This document shows positions 62,156 to 64,000 of a DNA stretch of 64,000 nt, in pieces. Every line of letters begins with the position of its first letter. Positions within the stretch are counted from its first letter, which is position 1. The notes under the pieces were generated by a model. The model ran no database searches and was not told the origin of the DNA. It was given only the letters and a program-made list of their open reading frames with translations. This DNA is from Gossypium raimondii (Eukaryota > Streptophyta > Magnoliopsida > Malvales > Malvaceae): assembly GCF_025698545.1 (NCBI RefSeq), contig NC_068569.1:17980001-18044000 (forward strand), written 5' to 3'. The position numbers and the translations under genes are program-made.

Positions 62156-64000
62156 CGGAGAAAGACCTACAAGGAAAAAAAAAAGGAGGGAATTCGTAGG
62201 TGGACCTGTGTTTTTCAAAATCTTGCTTAATGTTTCTTTTACCTTTTTGACTATGTAGCTAACTATAAAAACTACTGATGTTTTGTGGACAGAGATATTA
62301 TAATATGACATGGCCTTAATTGATTCGAAATTTAAATTTGCTAAAATAGCGTTTGAACTTTGAATTTGTATTTGATGGACCGTTAGTCCGTTACCCTTTT
62401 AATTGAGTCCTTTAGGCTCCCCTGCCGTGGGTCATTTTTGTGGGCCGGGTTTCCATTGTGTTGTACTGTTGTCTGATCTATGTGGTCCAAATTTACTTTG
62501 TCCTATTTACTGCCCTTTTTTTTTGTTAAAATAACATTTTTATAATATATCATTTTGAATATTTTTTCACACTAATAAAATTTGAAATTTGAATTGACTG
62601 CACCATATATCCTCAAATCATGTTTGATATTTTATATTAGTTTCTAATTTTTAAAGCAGTTAACAAACATTTAAAGTATTTTAATTAATTTATTAAAATA
62701 TTAATATTGTATCAATTAAATAATATATTACAAAATTTTAAAGAAAAACAGGTTGAGCTAAAATTGGCTTTAGAATGTTGGAGTCTAAACTTAATCTATA
62801 TTTTCAAGGAGTTTTTATTTCCTTTGCCTAAATCCATTTTTTAAGTATAACAATTTTGTTCAAACTCTTTCAAATATTGGGCGAGATTTTAAGCTAAGAC
62901 ATGTCCACTTTCTATTATCATAGTCATTATCTTACATATTAAATGTCATTTACGATGCGAACTTTACTGGTGCGAACCAGTTGCATCTTAACCGTTGAAA
63001 GTTGATTTGCAAAACAACATTAAATGGTCTGTCGATAAGCCACGTGTAACAGGAAGTACCTACTCAACAAGGACCTAAAGTTATTTTTTAAAATTTAACT
63101 CGGACAAATATATTTGATTCGATTTGAATCGGATTCTATTTCACTTGACTTAATTCGAGAAAATTTTAAATCGAGTTAAGATGATAAAATAGAATTCGTC
63201 AATTCAAATTTTTTTCATTCAATTCGATTGAACACTCACTCTTAGTTAAAGCGATAGCAGATTTGCAATGCTTATGTATGACATGGCAACATTGATGGAC
63301 CACACAATCGATCAATCATCCAATGTCTCATATTCAATTTTGCATGGGGTTTGCACTGGGAAAGTTCACATTGTAGTTGTCACCCAAATATGATGTAAAA
63401 TATGTCTATTAATTGGATGTTTTCCTACCTTAAAAAATATGTATATTTACTATATCCACTGTTTCGATTTAATAAGTTTGAAAAATAACAGTTCTTCTAA
63501 AATTTGTTAACACTTTATTTTTTTAACATGTCATATTTAAATTGTTAATGCAATTGGTACATATAATTACAAAGTCGCATTTTTAAATATGTTCTACATT
63601 GATGATCTGTAATAGGCCATTTTAGCCCGGCCCAAATGCATAAACTCAGATATAATAGCCTATTACTAAACCCAATAACACCTCGACCCGATAACCAAAT
63701 TACAAGCCCAATACCCAAACATGTTTCAAATACCTAACCCATTAGCCTAAAACACAAAAAAATGAACAATGAAACCTTTGGCAATAAGCGGCAGATCGGC
63801 GTCGCCCTCGCCTCACGTTAAAGAATCGCCTTCACGCACGAACGCATAGCAATCGCCCACGCCGTCTCACCCACGCCCTGGTAGCCAAGACGATGCACGT
63901 ACCTGCAACAAGCCATGAACCACGAATAGAAATGATAGCAGAAATTACGACAAAAGTGAAGAGAGTTTTTTTCTTCCCCAATAGTTTCTTTCTCCGTTGT
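62156..64000. other. Kinesin upstream region and terminal spacer
   Basis: The first few hundred bases contain the kinesin promoter and leader (minus strand). From 62500 it is AT-rich without an ORF. Near 63120-63230 there are repeated ATTCGATT/AATTCGA-type strings often seen in dispersed plant repeats. At 63608 a block starting TGTAATAGGCCATTTTAGCC changes to GC-richer sequence to the window end, which may be the edge of an LTR-type repeat cut by the window. No matching end is available to confirm this. Confidence 0.35.

Overview
This is a nuclear segment of a dicot plant genome. The genes are intron-rich with GT-AG (occasionally GC-AG) introns, the spacers are very AT-rich, and the encoded proteins are plant-specific types. 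The repeats resemble those common in cotton: a solo LTR beginning TGTAACACCCC, small elements beginning GGTAAAAGTA, and a PIF/Harbinger element. Gossypium or another Malvaceae is my best guess, from memory of repeat style rather than a search.

Six protein-coding genes can be modelled exon by exon with all splice phases agreeing. Left to right: a rhamnogalacturonate lyase (+, 15 exons, 639 aa); a convergent small conserved-looking gene (-, 2 exons, 100 aa); TFIIA gamma (+, 3 exons, 106 aa); an extraplastidial alpha-glucan water dikinase of the GWD2 type (+, 31 exons, 1296 aa); a giant HECT ubiquitin ligase of the UPL1/UPL2 type (+, 16 exons, 3660 aa); and a kinesin-14 with an N-terminal malectin-like domain (-, 19 exons, 1062 aa). 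All six look intact. They are unrelated housekeeping, cell-wall, starch and cytoskeleton genes with no operon-like logic.

The main non-genic feature is 19.8-34.2 kb. A decayed PIF/Harbinger transposon (TSD TTA, imperfect TIRs) carries a Myb/SANT-like ORF1 and a DDE transposase, both broken by stops and the latter also by an 8-bp duplication. A 2774-bp solo LTR with a perfect 5-bp TSD (CAACT) sits upstream of the transposase. Two diverged direct repeats of about 400 bp flank the whole structure. The 49.1-56.0 kb spacer holds a degenerate foldback structure with a perfect central hairpin. It also holds a promoter-like cluster (site II, telo-box, TATA) whose product I cannot identify.

Smaller repeat features include a three-unit tandem array upstream of TFIIA gamma, a 137-bp tandem duplication in UPL intron 1, and two MITEs lodged in introns (lyase and kinesin) with recognisable target-site duplications. 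I looked for an undescribed multi-gene system and found none. The most unusual items are the nested transposon, the foldback, the unexplained promoter cluster, and a small excess of GC-AG introns.
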